From: Deinococcus multiflagellatus
GTDB taxonomy: Bacteria > Deinococcota > Deinococci > Deinococcales > Deinococcaceae
DNA: 64,000 nt
Direction of reading: 5' to 3'
NCBI RefSeq assembly: GCF_020166415.1
Contig: NZ_JAIQXV010000005.1
Coordinates: 124,001 to 188,000 of the forward strand
Positions 52,658 to 64,000 of this stretch are shown here, piece by piece. The notes beneath the pieces are model-generated. The model did not search any database, was not told where the DNA came from, and saw only the letters and a list, made by a program, of their open reading frames with translations. How positions within the stretch are numbered: position 1 is the stretch's first letter; every line of letters begins with the position of its first letter. A program made the translations under genes and the position numbers.

Positions 52658-53098
52658 TCAGACCAGCGGGGGCAGGCTGAGGGTGCGCTGTACCGGGCGC
52701 ACCACGCCGCTGCGGCCGGCGGTCCAGTCGGCCAGCCCGGCTTCGGCGTCTGGCAGCAGGGGGCCGGGCAGGGCGCCGGGGGCAAACCAGCCCAGGGCGG
52801 TCAGTTCGGCCGGGTCGGGGTGCGGGGTGCCGCCCAGCACCCGCGCGGCAAACACCCAGGCCAGAATGTCCGGCCAGCCGCCGCCCTGCAGGCGGTAGAC
52901 GCCCACCACGCCGCCCAGTTCCACGTCCAGGCCCACCTCTTCGCGCGCTTCTCGCACGGCGGCTTCGGGGGCGGTTTCGCCGGGGTCCACCACCCCGCCC
53001 GGAAAGCCCCACAGGCGCAGGCCGTAACTCTGCTGCACCAGCAGCACCTGACCCTGGGGGTTGGTGAGCAGGGCAGCGGCACACTGACGCAGTGACAT
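52658..53098 (-). CDS. Nudix hydrolase
   Basis: 146 residues. The Nudix box [27 protein letters not shown] (about residues 34-60) has all the Glu ligands of the GX5EX7REUXEEXGU pattern. Family members hydrolyse nucleoside diphosphates linked to another moiety, often as house-cleaning enzymes, and Deinococcus has many. The substrate cannot be inferred. It diverges from the gamma-glutamylcyclotransferase-like gene with a 41-base gap. Confidence 0.92.
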   Translation of the reverse strand: MSLRQCAAALLTNPQGQVLLVQQSYGLRLWGFPGGVVDPGETAPEAAVREAREEVGLDVELGGVVGVYRLQGGGWPDILAWVFAARVLGGTPHPDPAELTALGWFAPGALPGPLLPDAEAGLADWTAGRSGVVRPVQRTLSLPPLV

Positions 53099-53139
53099 AC
53101 CCCCACCATAGAGCGCCCGGCCCCGCTACAGTGGCGGCC

Positions 53140-53589
53140 ATGACCCAAGGGCCCTGCGGCGTCTTTGTGTACGGCACCCTGATGCCCGGCGAGCGCAACG
53201 CCCATGTGGCGGCGCTGGGCGGCCCTTTCCGCGCCCAGCGCGCGGTGCTGCGTGGCTTTGCCCTGTACCACCTGAGCCCCGAAGCCTACCCCGCCCTGGT
53301 GCCGGGCCCCCCAGACGCCGAGGTGAGCGGCCAGCTGCTGAGCTACACCCCCGAAGCGTGGCGTGCAGCCCTGCCCTTTCTGGACGACCTGGAGGGGCTG
53401 CACGACACCCCACCCCTGTACACCCGCCAGCCCGTGACCCTGCACCTGGAGGGTGGGGGAGAGGCGCCCGCCTGGGTGTACGTGTACGCCCGCACGGGGC
53501 GGCTGGGGCAGCCCGGTGCCGTGGCGGTCCCGGGCGGCGACTGGCGGGCCGTGCCCCACCGCGACCGCCCAGCCCCCGGCGAGCGGTAA
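53140..53589 (+). CDS. gamma-glutamylcyclotransferase-like (YtfP/AIG2 family) protein
   Basis: 149 residues from ATG 53140, with TACAGT seven bases upstream. The [10 protein letters not shown] motif near residue 11 and the later FLDDLEG with the acidic catalytic-type Glu, followed by LYTRQPVTL, are the family hallmarks. The fold forms 5-oxoproline from gamma-glutamyl amines or peptides, though many bacterial members have no proved activity. It ends 22 bases before the terminator of rpsO on the other strand. Confidence 0.88.
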   Translation: MTQGPCGVFVYGTLMPGERNAHVAALGGPFRAQRAVLRGFALYHLSPEAYPALVPGPPDAEVSGQLLSYTPEAWRAALPFLDDLEGLHDTPPLYTRQPVTLHLEGGGEAPAWVYVYARTGRLGQPGAVAVPGGDWRAVPHRDRPAPGER

Positions 53590-53610
53590 AGCACCAGCGC
53601 CGCAGGCATC

Positions 53611-53643
53611 AAAAAACCGCCACCCTGCTTCCGGGGTGGCGGT
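53611..53643 (-). terminator. terminator of rpsO
   Basis: On the minus strand ACCGCCACCCC and GGGTGGCGGT pair, followed by six T (53616-53611). It stands 18 bases after the rpsO stop. Confidence 0.92.
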
Positions 53644-53660
53644 GACCATTCAGTCGGCGT

Positions 53661-53936
<276 letters not shown>

Positions 53937-54072
53937 GGGTGATGCCTCTCTTGTTATGAACGTCCCGCACGCGCCAGCCCGGCAAAAACGGGGAAGAACC
54001 CCCGGGGCCCGACCGTTCGCGGCGGCAAACGCGAGGATAGCACGCCGTGGCACAGAAGCAAGCGGCCTCACC

Positions 54073-54101
54073 TTGACACGGGCCCCCCTCCCCCCTAGTA
54101 T
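54073..54101 (+). promoter_or_regulatory. promoter of tRNA-Leu
   Basis: TTGACA (54073-54078), a 17-base C-rich spacer and TAGTAT (54096-54101), 19 bases before the mature tRNA 5' end. Confidence 0.85.
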
Positions 54102-54118
54102 GGCTTCGCCTCTCTGAG

Positions 54119-54243
<125 letters not shown>

Positions 54244-54310
54244 GTGCCTTCATGCCAGCGGGCCGCGCGCTGGCCTCTGGTCTCAGCACACCTGTGCTAT
54301 GCTTCCGCCT

Positions 54311-54412
<102 letters not shown>

Positions 54413-54485
54413 TTTTTTAGTGCCATCACTGCGCGCGGCCCACTCCAACGAGGGGCCGCGCGCTGCTGTAAGGCTGGCGAGGTTC

Positions 54486-54677
54486 TTAGCGCGTCAGGCG
54501 GTCCAGGTCGCTCTGGGCCTGGCGCAGGCGCGCCTGCCGGGCTTCGCGCTCGGTGTAGACGTGGGCGTGGGGGGTAAAGTGCTCGGCCAGCGGGGCGGGG
54601 TTGCCCACCTCGTGCCCCAGGGTGGGGCGCAGAACCGGGTGCAGCAGCGACAGCAGGGAGACGGGGTTCTGGCTCAT
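54486..54677 (-). CDS. small hypothetical protein
   Basis: 63 residues from ATG 54677. Soluble, ending in a charged helix (TEREARQARLRQAQSDLDRLTR); the front half reads QNPVSLLSLLHPVLRPTLGHEVGNPAPLAEHFTPHAHV. No family recognised. The codon pattern is GC-rich at third positions, supporting coding, and the opposite frames are weaker. It lies between the SRP RNA and a helical protein on the same strand. Confidence 0.5.
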   Translation of the reverse strand: MSQNPVSLLSLLHPVLRPTLGHEVGNPAPLAEHFTPHAHVYTEREARQARLRQAQSDLDRLTR

Positions 54678-54743
54678 GCCCCCAGGGTCACGCCCGCCTG
54701 TCACAGCGGGGTCTGCGCCGGGTCAGGGGCCCGTCAGCCGCGG

Positions 54744-55130
54744 TCAGCGGGTCTTGGGCTGCAGCACCAGCGCCTGGGTTTCTTTGACCACCGCCAGTTC
54801 GCGCAGTTGTTCGGGGTCCAGGTCGCCGGCGCCGGCCAGGGCCTCGGCCTTTTTGCGGTCAATGGTGGCGGCCTCCAGCGCGGCGGCGTCGCCAAAGGTG
54901 TCCCGAAAGCGGTCAATGGGGTAGTCCACCCGCCGCGAAATCTTGAGAACGGCGCGGTACAGCTCGGTTTCGGCCTGCTGCCCGCTCTGCAGCGCGGCCT
55001 TGATGCGCGCGCCCAGGGCGTCGCGTTCGGCTTCCAGGCCCAGCAGGGTGTCGCGCAGCGTGGCGTAGCGCTCAAGCAGCTCGGTCAGGGACAGCCCGTC
55101 AACTTCGCTGTGGATCTCGTGCTCACTCAT
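54744..55130 (-). CDS. hypothetical helical protein
   Basis: 128 residues from ATG 55130, with TATGCT seven bases upstream, a leaderless pattern. The first half is a coiled coil (LTELLERYATLRDTLLGLEAERDALGARIKAALQSGQQAETELYRAVLK); then IDRFRDTFGDAAALEAATIDRKKAEALAGAGDLDPEQLREL. The arrangement recalls phage nuclease-inhibitor-like small coiled-coil proteins, but I cannot assign a family. It is divergent from the carbonic anhydrase gene. Confidence 0.55.
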   Translation of the reverse strand: MSEHEIHSEVDGLSLTELLERYATLRDTLLGLEAERDALGARIKAALQSGQQAETELYRAVLKISRRVDYPIDRFRDTFGDAAALEAATIDRKKAEALAGAGDLDPEQLRELAVVKETQALVLQPKTR

Positions 55131-55189
55131 GAAGGGCAGCATAGACCCGGTGCAGCCCTTCACACGGCGCGGGCATTACCATGCCGCGC

Positions 55190-55912
<723 letters not shown>

Positions 55913-55937
55913 GGCGGCCCATGGCAAATGGTCAATG

Positions 55938-55983
55938 GCAGAAGGCCGATGGCTCAGGGTCGCCCCAGCCATCGGCCTTCTGC
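55938..55983. terminator. perfect 17-bp dyad at convergent gene ends, probable bidirectional terminator
   Basis: GCAGAAGGCCGATGGCT (55938-55954) and its exact complement (55967-55983) surround a 12-base loop between the stops at 55912 and 55998. ATGG words precede it (CATGGCAAATGGTCAATGG). There is no T-tract, so termination would be inefficient or rely on other signals. Confidence 0.6.
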
Positions 55984-55997
55984 CTTCTGCTCTCCGC

Positions 55998-57233
<1,236 letters not shown>

Positions 57234-57293
57234 GTCAGGGTGCAGGATAGCGGGGCCTGGGGGCAGGGCGGCTGCCGGGGCCGGACACAGCCC

Positions 57294-57322
57294 TTGACGG
57301 CTGTGGCCCTGTTGCCTATAGT
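57294..57322 (+). promoter_or_regulatory. promoter of tRNA-Pro
   Basis: TTGACG (57294-57299), a 17-base spacer and TATAGT (57317-57322), 15 bases before the tRNA 5' end. Confidence 0.87.
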
Positions 57323-57337
57323 TCTGTGGCTGGCCGT

Positions 57338-57417
<80 letters not shown>

Positions 57418-57419
57418 TG

Positions 57420-57445
57420 AACTCCCTCTCTGAGGGAGTTTTTTT
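57420..57445 (+). terminator. terminator of tRNA-Pro
   Basis: AACTCCCTC (57420-57428) and GAGGGAGTT (57432-57440) form a 9-bp stem with a three-base loop, followed by five T. Confidence 0.93.
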
Positions 57446-57600
57446 ATGCCTCTCATAGTTGCTGCGAATACGGGTGGGCTCTGGGTTCAAACCATGCGGA
57501 AGGACCGGTGTCTCTGGGCGATTCCGGCTCGTCCGTGCCGCTGCCGATTTCCCCTGTGAACCACCCAAGCCGTTGGATCCCCCACACCTCCGAGCGAGGT

Positions 57601-57734
57601 GATATCGGTCGCCACATGACCTGAATGGTTCACCTTCAGGTCATGTGGTGCGAGCAGAGCGAGCGACCGCGACAGACGGCGGTTGGAGTTGAGGGGGATG
57701 CCTTCCTCCCCTCCATGAAACTGAATTCGGCTGT
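57601..57734 (+). repeat. dispersed stem-loop repeat (family 2), copy 2
   Basis: Matches the reverse complement of 45888-46025. The 14-bp stem CCACATGACCTGAA with TTCAGGTCATGTGG (57612-57648) is perfect. Compared with copy 1 one base pair is exchanged (A-T to T-A, sixth pair), so both copies keep pairing. Then come GCGAGCAGAGCGAG, GACCGCGACAGAC, GGTTGGAG and TTGAGGGGG. It sits in the 780-base gap after tRNA-Pro; the part before it (57446-57600) shows no gene. Confidence 0.75.
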
Positions 57735-57737
57735 CTG

Positions 57738-58055
57738 TCACTCATGCGAGAGAGTTTCGGATACTGCCCTGCTGGCCTGCTCTAAACCTCTCACAACGTT
57801 CTGCACTTCAGTCAATGGGGGCGATTTCTCAAGCTCAACCAGTTCCTGCACTTCCCATCTGAACCGCAAGCTCGCATTCGGCTGACTCGGTTCATGCCAG
57901 TGGTTGAGCAACCGGCCACCGAAGTCCCGTGTCTGAACTTTATTGCTGTGGATTCTGAACCAGTTCCTGTCTGCACGGCCAAACGCCCAGCACGATGCGC
58001 ATTCCGAGGTGCATGATCGCCGGGAAGAGGGGCTGACAGGGCGGCGATCAGCCAC
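57738..58055 (-). CDS. possible fragment of a foreign gene
   Basis: A 105-residue frame whose second half ([18 protein letters not shown] ... [44 protein letters not shown]) looks protein-like, while the first 30 residues are Ser/Cys/Arg-rich and doubtful. The GC content is lower than in genes around. No ribosome site, no family. It may be a remnant of an element inserted next to the tRNA-Pro gene, or chance. Confidence 0.25.
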   Translation of the reverse strand: MADRRPVSPSSRRSCTSECASCWAFGRADRNWFRIHSNKVQTRDFGGRLLNHWHEPSQPNASLRFRWEVQELVELEKSPPLTEVQNVVRGLEQASRAVSETLSHE

Positions 58056-58155
58056 TGAGGTGAATGAAGTTGTCTGCGAGACTCCCCAACGCGCCCTTCA
58101 ATCGGCGGCTGAGGTGGGTTCCTCCTGGCATGGACCGTGACAAGGTTGGATAGAG

Positions 58156-58198
58156 AGCACAGGGACGCAAGGCCAGAATGGCCTTGCGTCCCTGTGCT
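58156..58198. terminator. 19-bp perfect hairpin after the DUF11 lipoprotein gene
   Basis: AGCACAGGGACGCAAGGCC (58156-58174) and its exact complement (58180-58198) with a five-base loop, 30 bases after the lipoprotein stop. No T-tract. It is very stable, probably a terminator or 3'-end protector. Confidence 0.7.
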
Positions 58199-58228
58199 GT
58201 AAGAACCGTTGGACCGATGCAGTCTGAT

Positions 58229-60841
58229 TTACTGCGCGATGATGGTCGAGGGTTCGGAGGAAATCCCGCCGTAGGTGTTGGCCGAGCGGATGCCGCGTCC
58301 GTCCCAGTAGAAGCCGCTGAAGTACTGCTGGGCGCGGGCAGTCCCAGCCGGAGCAATCACGGTGTGGCGGGTGTAGAGCACGGCGTTGGGCTGAATCACG
58401 AAGTCAGAGCGCAGGCGCACGGTCTGCGCAGAGGTGCCCACGTTGGTGAGGAAGTAGTCCACGCCTTCAACCAGCGCCACGCGTGAGGGGTTGGTGTAGT
58501 CACTGACGATCGCGCCGGTCACTGGGTCACGCACAGGGGTCGGGTCATAGAAGACTTCTGTCTTGCGGATCTGGAACACGCCGCCCACCGTGCGGGGGTC
58601 AGACACGCGGTCGTTGTAGCCGAAGGAGTAGCTGATGACGTTGTCACGCAGCCCCTCGTTCGAGCCGGTCTCCACCGACTGGGCACTCACGTAGGCGAAT
58701 TCCGTCTGCTCACGGAAGGGGTCGCCGGGGTCGGTCATCTGGGTCTGGGTGGCCACGATGCTCGCCACGTTCACGCAGGCCCGGGCCGAGCCTGTGGGCG
58801 TGCCGCCGGGGTACGAGAAAGCGTAGGTGCCGGTATCGCAGTACTCGCCGGGTAGGGCGCCTTGCGGAATCGTGCTGCTGACCAGCAGGGTGGCAGACTC
58901 GCCAGGGGCCAGAGTGAGGCGTTCAGTGGCCGAAACAACGCGACTGGCGGGATCGTAGTAAGCGCCGCGCGTTACGCCACGAATGGTGTAGGACCCGCTG
59001 CCGAAGTTCACGAAGAGGGGCTGGCCGTTGGTGCCGTTGGTGGGGTTGTTGCCCAGCAGATCGTACAGGTCAATGTTGCTGGCGGTGGCCGAGCTGTTGT
59101 TGCGAACCGTGATCAGGGAGTTGTAGGTTTCGCCTGGGCGCAGGGTGGGGGTGGGGGCCGCAGTGCCAGTGGGGGCCGTGGAGCCGGTGTAGTTGACCTT
59201 GTTGATCACAAGGCTGGGGGTCGCTACCGTCAAGCACGCGTTGGCGTTGCCCTGGGCCGGGTTGCCGTTGGGGGCGCTGTATGAGCCGGTGTCGCAGTAC
59301 TGGCCGTCAGCGGTCGGCGTGACCGAGAAGACGAAGTTCCGCGTCTGTCCGGGCTGAATCGTGATGGGTGCCGAGGTGGCAAAGCCACCCTGGGCGTTGG
59401 CGGTGGTGCCCGCCGGTACGCTGTTGACGCGGTAGTTGGCCAGGGTCCCCGTGGTGAGTACGTCGCTGACATTCACGCCGGTGGCAGGCGCCGTTCCGCC
59501 GTTGTAGACGCTGACGCGCACGCCCACCGTCTGGTTGCTGACCACGCTGTAGTTGCTGCCCAGGCTGCCCGTCACGTTGCCCTGGGCGTCCAGGGTCACG
59601 AAGTCCTTGAAGATGTTCAGCTGAGGCGCCGCCACGCGGAAGCACTCGTTGTCGCTGAGGTTGGGGGTGGTGGTAATGCCGAAATCGACGTTCGTGTACT
59701 GCAGAACAGCAGCCGTATCACAGTAAGTGTCGACGGCGTTGCCCCGGGCTGTGAAGGTCAGTGTGCGGGTCTGCCCAGCCGGCACCACATCAATCACCGT
59801 GTTGAAGCCGGTCCCGTTCACGGTGTTCAGGGCCACAGGGTTGCCGTTGGCGTCGGTCACCGTGCTCAGCGTGTAGGCGCTGGCCAGACCACTCGTCAGG
59901 CGATCAGTGACCGTCACATTCGTCGCGTCGGCTGCTCCCGAGTTGGTAATGGTGATGCGCAGCTGCGCCGGCTCGTTAAGGCCAAAGTAGCCATTGGGGG
60001 ACGGGTTGATCAGATCCTTGGAGATGGTGAGGCGGGGGGCCGGTGCAAAGCGCTTGTTCAGGTTCTGCTTGCCCACCTCGGTGCCGTTCACGTAGGCGAT
60101 AGCGCGCACTGTAGCGGTGGCGCGGTCGGCGTCGGCAAACAGGGTGATCCAGCTGAACCCGTCAGTGTCGGGCGAGGCAAGACCGGTGAGGTTGTTGAAC
60201 GGATAGTTACGGTCAGAGGTGGGGAAGCGCACATTCACGCCGTCGCGGCGGTTGGTGGTGGTCGCGGCACTCAGCGCGTTGTCGTTGATGTCCTGTGAGC
60301 GGTACCCGGTTGGCATGCCGCCTTCGTCGGCCGCGCTGATCCGGGTGCCGCCCGTCTGGTCCACGATGTCCCAGCGAATGTCGGCGCCGACCACCGGATA
60401 ACGGTTGCCGTCATCGGCGCGGTAGGTCACGTAGCCAGCAGCGAGGTTCTGGGTGCGGCTCGGAGCAATCTCGCTGCGCTCGGCGGCGTTGTCGGTCCCG
60501 GCAGCGTTCGCGCCGCCTGAGTTCACCACGGTCGAGTCAATGCCGCCATTGGGCAGGTCCTGCAAGAAAGCGGAGAACTGGAAGCGACCTTCTTCGACAG
60601 CGGCGCGAACGTTGGTGATGGTCACCAGGGTCCCGTTGGCGCTGCGGTACGCAATGGTACCGTCGGTGGCCAGAGGGCTGACCGGCTTATACACAGGATC
60701 GGCGGGTTTAGAAACGTATCCTGGACCTTTCGAGGGGGTCGTGGCAGGTGGGTTGGAGGCGTTGGGAGAGGTCGTGTTGCCACACGCGGCCAGCAGGAGA
60801 ACGCAGGTCAGGCTAAAAAGTCCTACACGTTTTGCATCCAT
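58229..60841 (-). CDS. large surface lipoprotein with repeated DUF11 domains
   Basis: 870 residues; GAGGAGGG lies just before the ATG. Residues 1-20 (MDAKRVGLFSLTCVLLLAAC) are a lipoprotein signal with lipobox LAAC, so Cys20 would be lipidated. A Pro/Thr-rich tether and a unique domain (about 55-270) follow. Then come three immunoglobulin-like DUF11 repeats (about 275-390, 395-525, 530-680), each with the pattern LxIxKD(L/F), NxGxAxATNVxVxDxLxTG and a closing YCDTxxY/C pair. The C-terminal about 190 residues are different. The DUF11 Cys pairs may form disulfides. This looks like an envelope or S-layer-associated structural protein. Confidence 0.85.
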   Translation of the reverse strand: MDAKRVGLFSLTCVLLLAACGNTTSPNASNPPATTPSKGPGYVSKPADPVYKPVSPLATDGTIAYRSANGTLVTITNVRAAVEEGRFQFSAFLQDLPNGGIDSTVVNSGGANAAGTDNAAERSEIAPSRTQNLAAGYVTYRADDGNRYPVVGADIRWDIVDQTGGTRISAADEGGMPTGYRSQDINDNALSAATTTNRRDGVNVRFPTSDRNYPFNNLTGLASPDTDGFSWITLFADADRATATVRAIAYVNGTEVGKQNLNKRFAPAPRLTISKDLINPSPNGYFGLNEPAQLRITITNSGAADATNVTVTDRLTSGLASAYTLSTVTDANGNPVALNTVNGTGFNTVIDVVPAGQTRTLTFTARGNAVDTYCDTAAVLQYTNVDFGITTTPNLSDNECFRVAAPQLNIFKDFVTLDAQGNVTGSLGSNYSVVSNQTVGVRVSVYNGGTAPATGVNVSDVLTTGTLANYRVNSVPAGTTANAQGGFATSAPITIQPGQTRNFVFSVTPTADGQYCDTGSYSAPNGNPAQGNANACLTVATPSLVINKVNYTGSTAPTGTAAPTPTLRPGETYNSLITVRNNSSATASNIDLYDLLGNNPTNGTNGQPLFVNFGSGSYTIRGVTRGAYYDPASRVVSATERLTLAPGESATLLVSSTIPQGALPGEYCDTGTYAFSYPGGTPTGSARACVNVASIVATQTQMTDPGDPFREQTEFAYVSAQSVETGSNEGLRDNVISYSFGYNDRVSDPRTVGGVFQIRKTEVFYDPTPVRDPVTGAIVSDYTNPSRVALVEGVDYFLTNVGTSAQTVRLRSDFVIQPNAVLYTRHTVIAPAGTARAQQYFSGFYWDGRGIRSANTYGGISSEPSTIIAQ

Positions 60842-61863
60842 ATTACCCTCCTCGGGAAATGGTTAAGAAGTCGTTTGATAGCGTTGGGGCGGGGGTCAAT
60901 CTGATTTAACCCCTTGCCAGCTTTGACTCACCGGACGTTTCCGATACTAAGGAATATGGGGACAGCTTGAAATACATGAGATATTAATAACCATCACAAA
61001 CCCTTTAGCTGACTGTAGGGCAGCGTCAGAAAGGAAAGAATGAAGAAAAACGTATAATTTATTTGTCTTAAAAACGTTATTCTATGAGGGACGATGAAAC
61101 CGGTCTTCATGATTCTGGCATCGCCCGTCAGCTGTTGGACCTTAGAGCTGGCGGGCGATGCGGTGTTCGACAGACCTTTTGCCTGCACGCCCAGCACCGT
61201 CCTGAGGAGGGGTCTGGGACAGCTTCAGGTTCTCCTGCTCCGCCAAGGTTGCAGCGGGCCTTACTCTTGATGCCCTCTCCAGAGAAGACGGCCTGCAACA
61301 GCGCATGGTGTGCCTGGAGCACGGGTTTCTTGGGGCCGGGTGGAAGAAAGGCTCCTCAACCACCTTGAACGAGGTGCCGAGAGCCCTTGAAGGTCAGACA
61401 ACGGACTGAATTGGCTGGGCCGGGCAGTATGGTGTGGGCCCTAACGCAGCCGGCATGTCCCAAGCCGCCTAAAAGCGAGCCCCAGAGCCGCACTGGGGTC
61501 AACGCCAGGGCAGTTCTAGGGCAAACGACCCAGGTGCCTGAGCAAGGCAGCAGTACCCAGGGCCTTCCGGGGCCACTGCCTTCAGGATGGGCAGACAGCT
61601 CCGGGGCGACGGCCGCCCGTGATTCCCTTCAAGCAGTGGTGCATAGTAGCGCAACTGGGGAAGACACTACCCCCACTCCGGGCTACGCCGGAAGTGGGGG
61701 TTAACAGACAATTGGGGCCCCAGTTGGGTAGGTTTGTGGGTCAGCTGCTCAACTGAGGTTCTCTCCTGCCTTCTTGCAAGAGGGTCGTCACCAGCAGGGC
61801 CAACTTGGCGCATGCCCATGAAGTGGGCGTCTGTGGCCTGCTCTGCTGGCGTCCCCAGTCGAC
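60842..61863. other. about 1 kb without a convincing gene
   Basis: The part next to the lipoprotein (60890-61085) is AT-rich, with TATAATTTATTTG and TTAATAACC words, and probably carries its promoter on the minus strand. From 61090 to 61370 short overlapping frames on both strands look like a decayed gene but no family is seen. A stem CCCCCACTCCGG with CCGGAAGTGGGGG lies at about 61670-61700. The remainder shows nothing. Confidence 0.4.
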
Positions 61864-62067
61864 CTACAGCGTGGCCAGCAGGTCGTGGTGGCTGAGCTTC
61901 AGGTGCACCGCGCTGTCCACGCCAGCCACCGTGTCCAGCGGCACGAAATGGTCGCGGTTGTCGTCGGGCAGCCGCATGCGAATGTATTCACGGTCGACTT
62001 CCACCACTTGGCCGTGCTGCACGCCGTCGGCGCAGACAATAGGCATTCCCTGGGTAATCTCGTTCAT
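61864..62067 (-). CDS. DUF2171 domain-containing small protein
   Basis: 67 residues from ATG 62067, with GGAGGTG upstream. The sequence EITQGMPIVCADGVQHGQVVEVDREYIRMRLPDDNRDHFVPLDTVAGVDSAVHLKLSH is the DUF2171 pattern, related to PRC-barrel-like small proteins of unknown role that often occur with stress genes. Its upstream neighbour on the same strand is a ferritin-like DUF892 gene, a frequent association in stress loci. Confidence 0.82.
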   Translation of the reverse strand: MNEITQGMPIVCADGVQHGQVVEVDREYIRMRLPDDNRDHFVPLDTVAGVDSAVHLKLSHHDLLATL

Positions 62068-62206
62068 CACGTCACCTCCGGTCTGGGCCGCGCCCGTGGG
62101 CGGGCCAGGCTGGCTTCTACTGTGTGGCCGCGCGGCGGGGTGCAGATGAGCCCCGCGTTCAGCCCTCCCAATGGTCGGCCGGCACTGGTTGGCCAGCAGC
62201 GCCGCC

Positions 62207-62240
62207 AAAAAAGGGCGCCCCAGGGCCAAAGCCCGGGGCG
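62207..62240 (-). terminator. terminator of the DUF892 gene
   Basis: On the minus strand CGCCCCGGGC and GCCCTGGGGCG pair with one bulge, followed by CCTTTTTT (62212-62207). Confidence 0.85.
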
Positions 62241-62259
62241 ACGCGGGGGGGTTTCTCCC

Positions 62260-62754
62260 TCAGGCGCGGGCAGCGGCTTGGTTGATGGTGTCGGCTAGCA
62301 TGGTCAGTTCCTTATCGGTGGCCTTCTCTTCGTTCTCGGTGACGCGCAGCACTTCCAGGTGGCCCTGCTGGCCCAGCACCTCGGCGTAGCGGGCCACGGT
62401 GCCGTAGCCGGCGATCTCGTAGTGCTCCACGCGCTGGGCGCAGGCGATCAGGCCCGCGTCCTTCACCTCGGGGGCGGCCTGCTCCTGAATCATCTCGTTG
62501 CCTTCGGCGATCAGGCCCTGCATGGCTTTGCAGGTGTGGCCGCCCGGGGCCATGCCCAGGTCGGCGAACACCGATTCCAGGCGCTGCACCTGCTGCTGGG
62601 TCTGCCCCAAGTGCTTGAGAAAGCCCTGTTGCAGCTGGGGGTTGCTGGCGGCCTGCGCCATCTTGGGCAGCGCTTCAACGAGCTGGGTTTCGGCGGAATA
62701 GAGATCCTTGAGCTGTTCAACGTAAAGATCGTGCAGGTTTTTCATGGCCGTCAT
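62260..62754 (-). CDS. DUF892 ferritin-like stress protein (YciF/YciE type)
   Basis: 164 residues from ATG 62754, AGGAGGG six bases upstream; ATG 62745 is an alternative. The text [49 protein letters not shown] is diagnostic of DUF892, a four-helix ferritin-like fold with Glu/His metal ligands ([19 protein letters not shown] later). Family members are induced by osmotic, heat or general stress and may handle iron or oxygen species. It likely shares a transcript only partly with the DUF2171 gene, since a terminator lies between. Confidence 0.9.
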   Translation of the reverse strand: MTAMKNLHDLYVEQLKDLYSAETQLVEALPKMAQAASNPQLQQGFLKHLGQTQQQVQRLESVFADLGMAPGGHTCKAMQGLIAEGNEMIQEQAAPEVKDAGLIACAQRVEHYEIAGYGTVARYAEVLGQQGHLEVLRVTENEEKATDKELTMLADTINQAAARA

Positions 62755-62938
62755 ATGGACCCTCCTTGGCGTTCTGCCGAATCATCCGGCCTCTGGTCTA
62801 AAGGTCCCGGCAAGTCTGATGAAGAGCAATTCACCGCCTCCTCGCCGCAGCGCGGGGTTGCCTCAAGGTCTGCTGAACCCTGCCCGGTTGCCCGGCGGGC
62901 GCGTGCGGCCCCGGGCCCAGGCGCGGTATCATGGGCGT

Positions 62939-63687
<749 letters not shown>

Positions 63688-63691
<4 letters not shown>

Positions 63692-64000
63692 GCCCGGATG
63701 CCCTGGGGCACGGGGCCCTGCGCGCCCCCCTGCCAGAACCGCACGCCGCGCTGCTGGAACAGACCGGCACCTTTGCGGGCAACGCCCTGCTGCTGACTGG
63801 CCCAGCGCGGGTGGGCAAGCGCGCTCTGGCGCAGGCGGTGGCCGCGCAGCACAACTGCCAGGGGGTGCGGGGCGTGTACGGCGAGGCCTGCGGGGCCTGT
63901 CCCTCCTGCCGGGCGCTGGCGGCGGGCGCGCACCCGGACCTGCTGCTGATCGAGCCGCGCGCCACAACCACCACGGGCAAGGCCGCGCGGCGCAAGCTGA
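63688..64000 (+). CDS. holB: DNA polymerase III delta-prime subunit, N-terminal part
   Basis: The first 104 codons, cut by the right edge. The frame starts with ATG 63688 overlapping the previous stop. [21 protein letters not shown] is a P-loop-like segment of a clamp-loader AAA domain, and [27 protein letters not shown] carries the Cys-rich zinc motif (CGACPSC) plus HPDLLLIEP, both typical of delta-prime and gamma/tau. Delta-prime is the stator of the clamp loader. The name rests on the short N-terminus and would be tested by the rest of the gene. Confidence 0.87.

Noticed and set aside
52410..52898. 162-codon plus frame opposite the Nudix gene
   Set aside because: Antisense of a gene with a complete Nudix box; no start signal.
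53611..53643. Terminator for the plus-strand cyclotransferase gene
   Set aside because: The run of A precedes the stem on the plus strand, so the T-tract exists only for minus-strand rpsO.
57487..57741. 84-codon minus frame in the gap after tRNA-Pro
   Set aside because: It is a translation of the family 2 repeat; a similar reading occurs at the other copy, so the likeness comes from the repeat, not from a protein.
60994..61197. 67-codon minus frame with a hydrophobic end upstream of the lipoprotein
   Set aside because: The front half lacks coding character and the AT-rich end overlaps the probable promoter zone.

Overview
The window looks like a chromosomal piece of a Deinococcus species. 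It is very GC-rich and packed with genes on both strands. It carries a complete Thermus/Deinococcus-type V-ATPase operon, a glutaminyl-tRNA synthetase with a YqeY-like tail, and many genes whose start codon sits 5-8 bases after a -10-like hexamer (leaderless-type starts). Small dispersed repeats lie between genes. The genus is inferred from gene content and style; the species cannot be told. Left part (1-16100): an alpha-hydroxy-acid oxidase family gene cut by the left edge, small conserved genes, peptidyl-tRNA hydrolase, an M42 peptidase, a PII protein followed by an ammonium transporter, then the nine-gene V-ATPase operon G-I-K-E-C-F-A-B-D (7469-16094), closed by a good terminator. Middle-left (16100-23100): a 189-bp MITE-like repeat, then the most interesting locus. 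It is a minus-strand operon running from 21370 to 16775, with the order small secreted Cys peptide, membrane-anchored tandem thioredoxin-fold protein, second small secreted six-Cys peptide, FtsX-type permease and LolD/MacB-type ATPase. A TPR plus winged-helix-like regulator is transcribed divergently. I read it as a possible disulfide-bonded exported peptide (bacteriocin-like) system with its own redox partner and ABC module; this is inference. Centre (23100-42400): HD hydrolase, ROK sugar kinase, thioesterase, a FtsB/DivIC-like small protein, a second inverted copy of the MITE-like element, pyrimidine-nucleoside phosphorylase, a 4Fe-4S/CDGSH protein, and a type I restriction-modification locus (hsdM, DUF1016 nuclease, hsdS, HEPN-like protein, hsdR). 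Then come a WYL regulator divergent from three tandem DinB-family genes, an ACT-domain protein, a decayed GNAT acetyltransferase, and FtsH with a protease-less FtsH-like paralogue upstream. Right part (42400-64000): a TPR protein, a beta-propeller exported protein, glnS, a trypsin-like/PDZ protease, an XRE-S24 autoprotease-type regulator, Nudix hydrolase, gamma-glutamylcyclotransferase-like protein, rpsO, tRNA-Leu(GAG), SRP RNA, carbonic anhydrase, M29 aminopeptidase, tRNA-Pro(GGG), a repeat-rich gap, a large DUF11 lipoprotein, a DUF892 ferritin-like stress protein, a metallophosphoesterase and the start of the DNA polymerase III delta-prime gene. Several intergenic regions hold dyads built from short tandem words (GTTGATGG, GGCCATGAGC, TCGAC); at convergent gene ends these form perfect 17-18 bp stems and probably act as bidirectional terminators.
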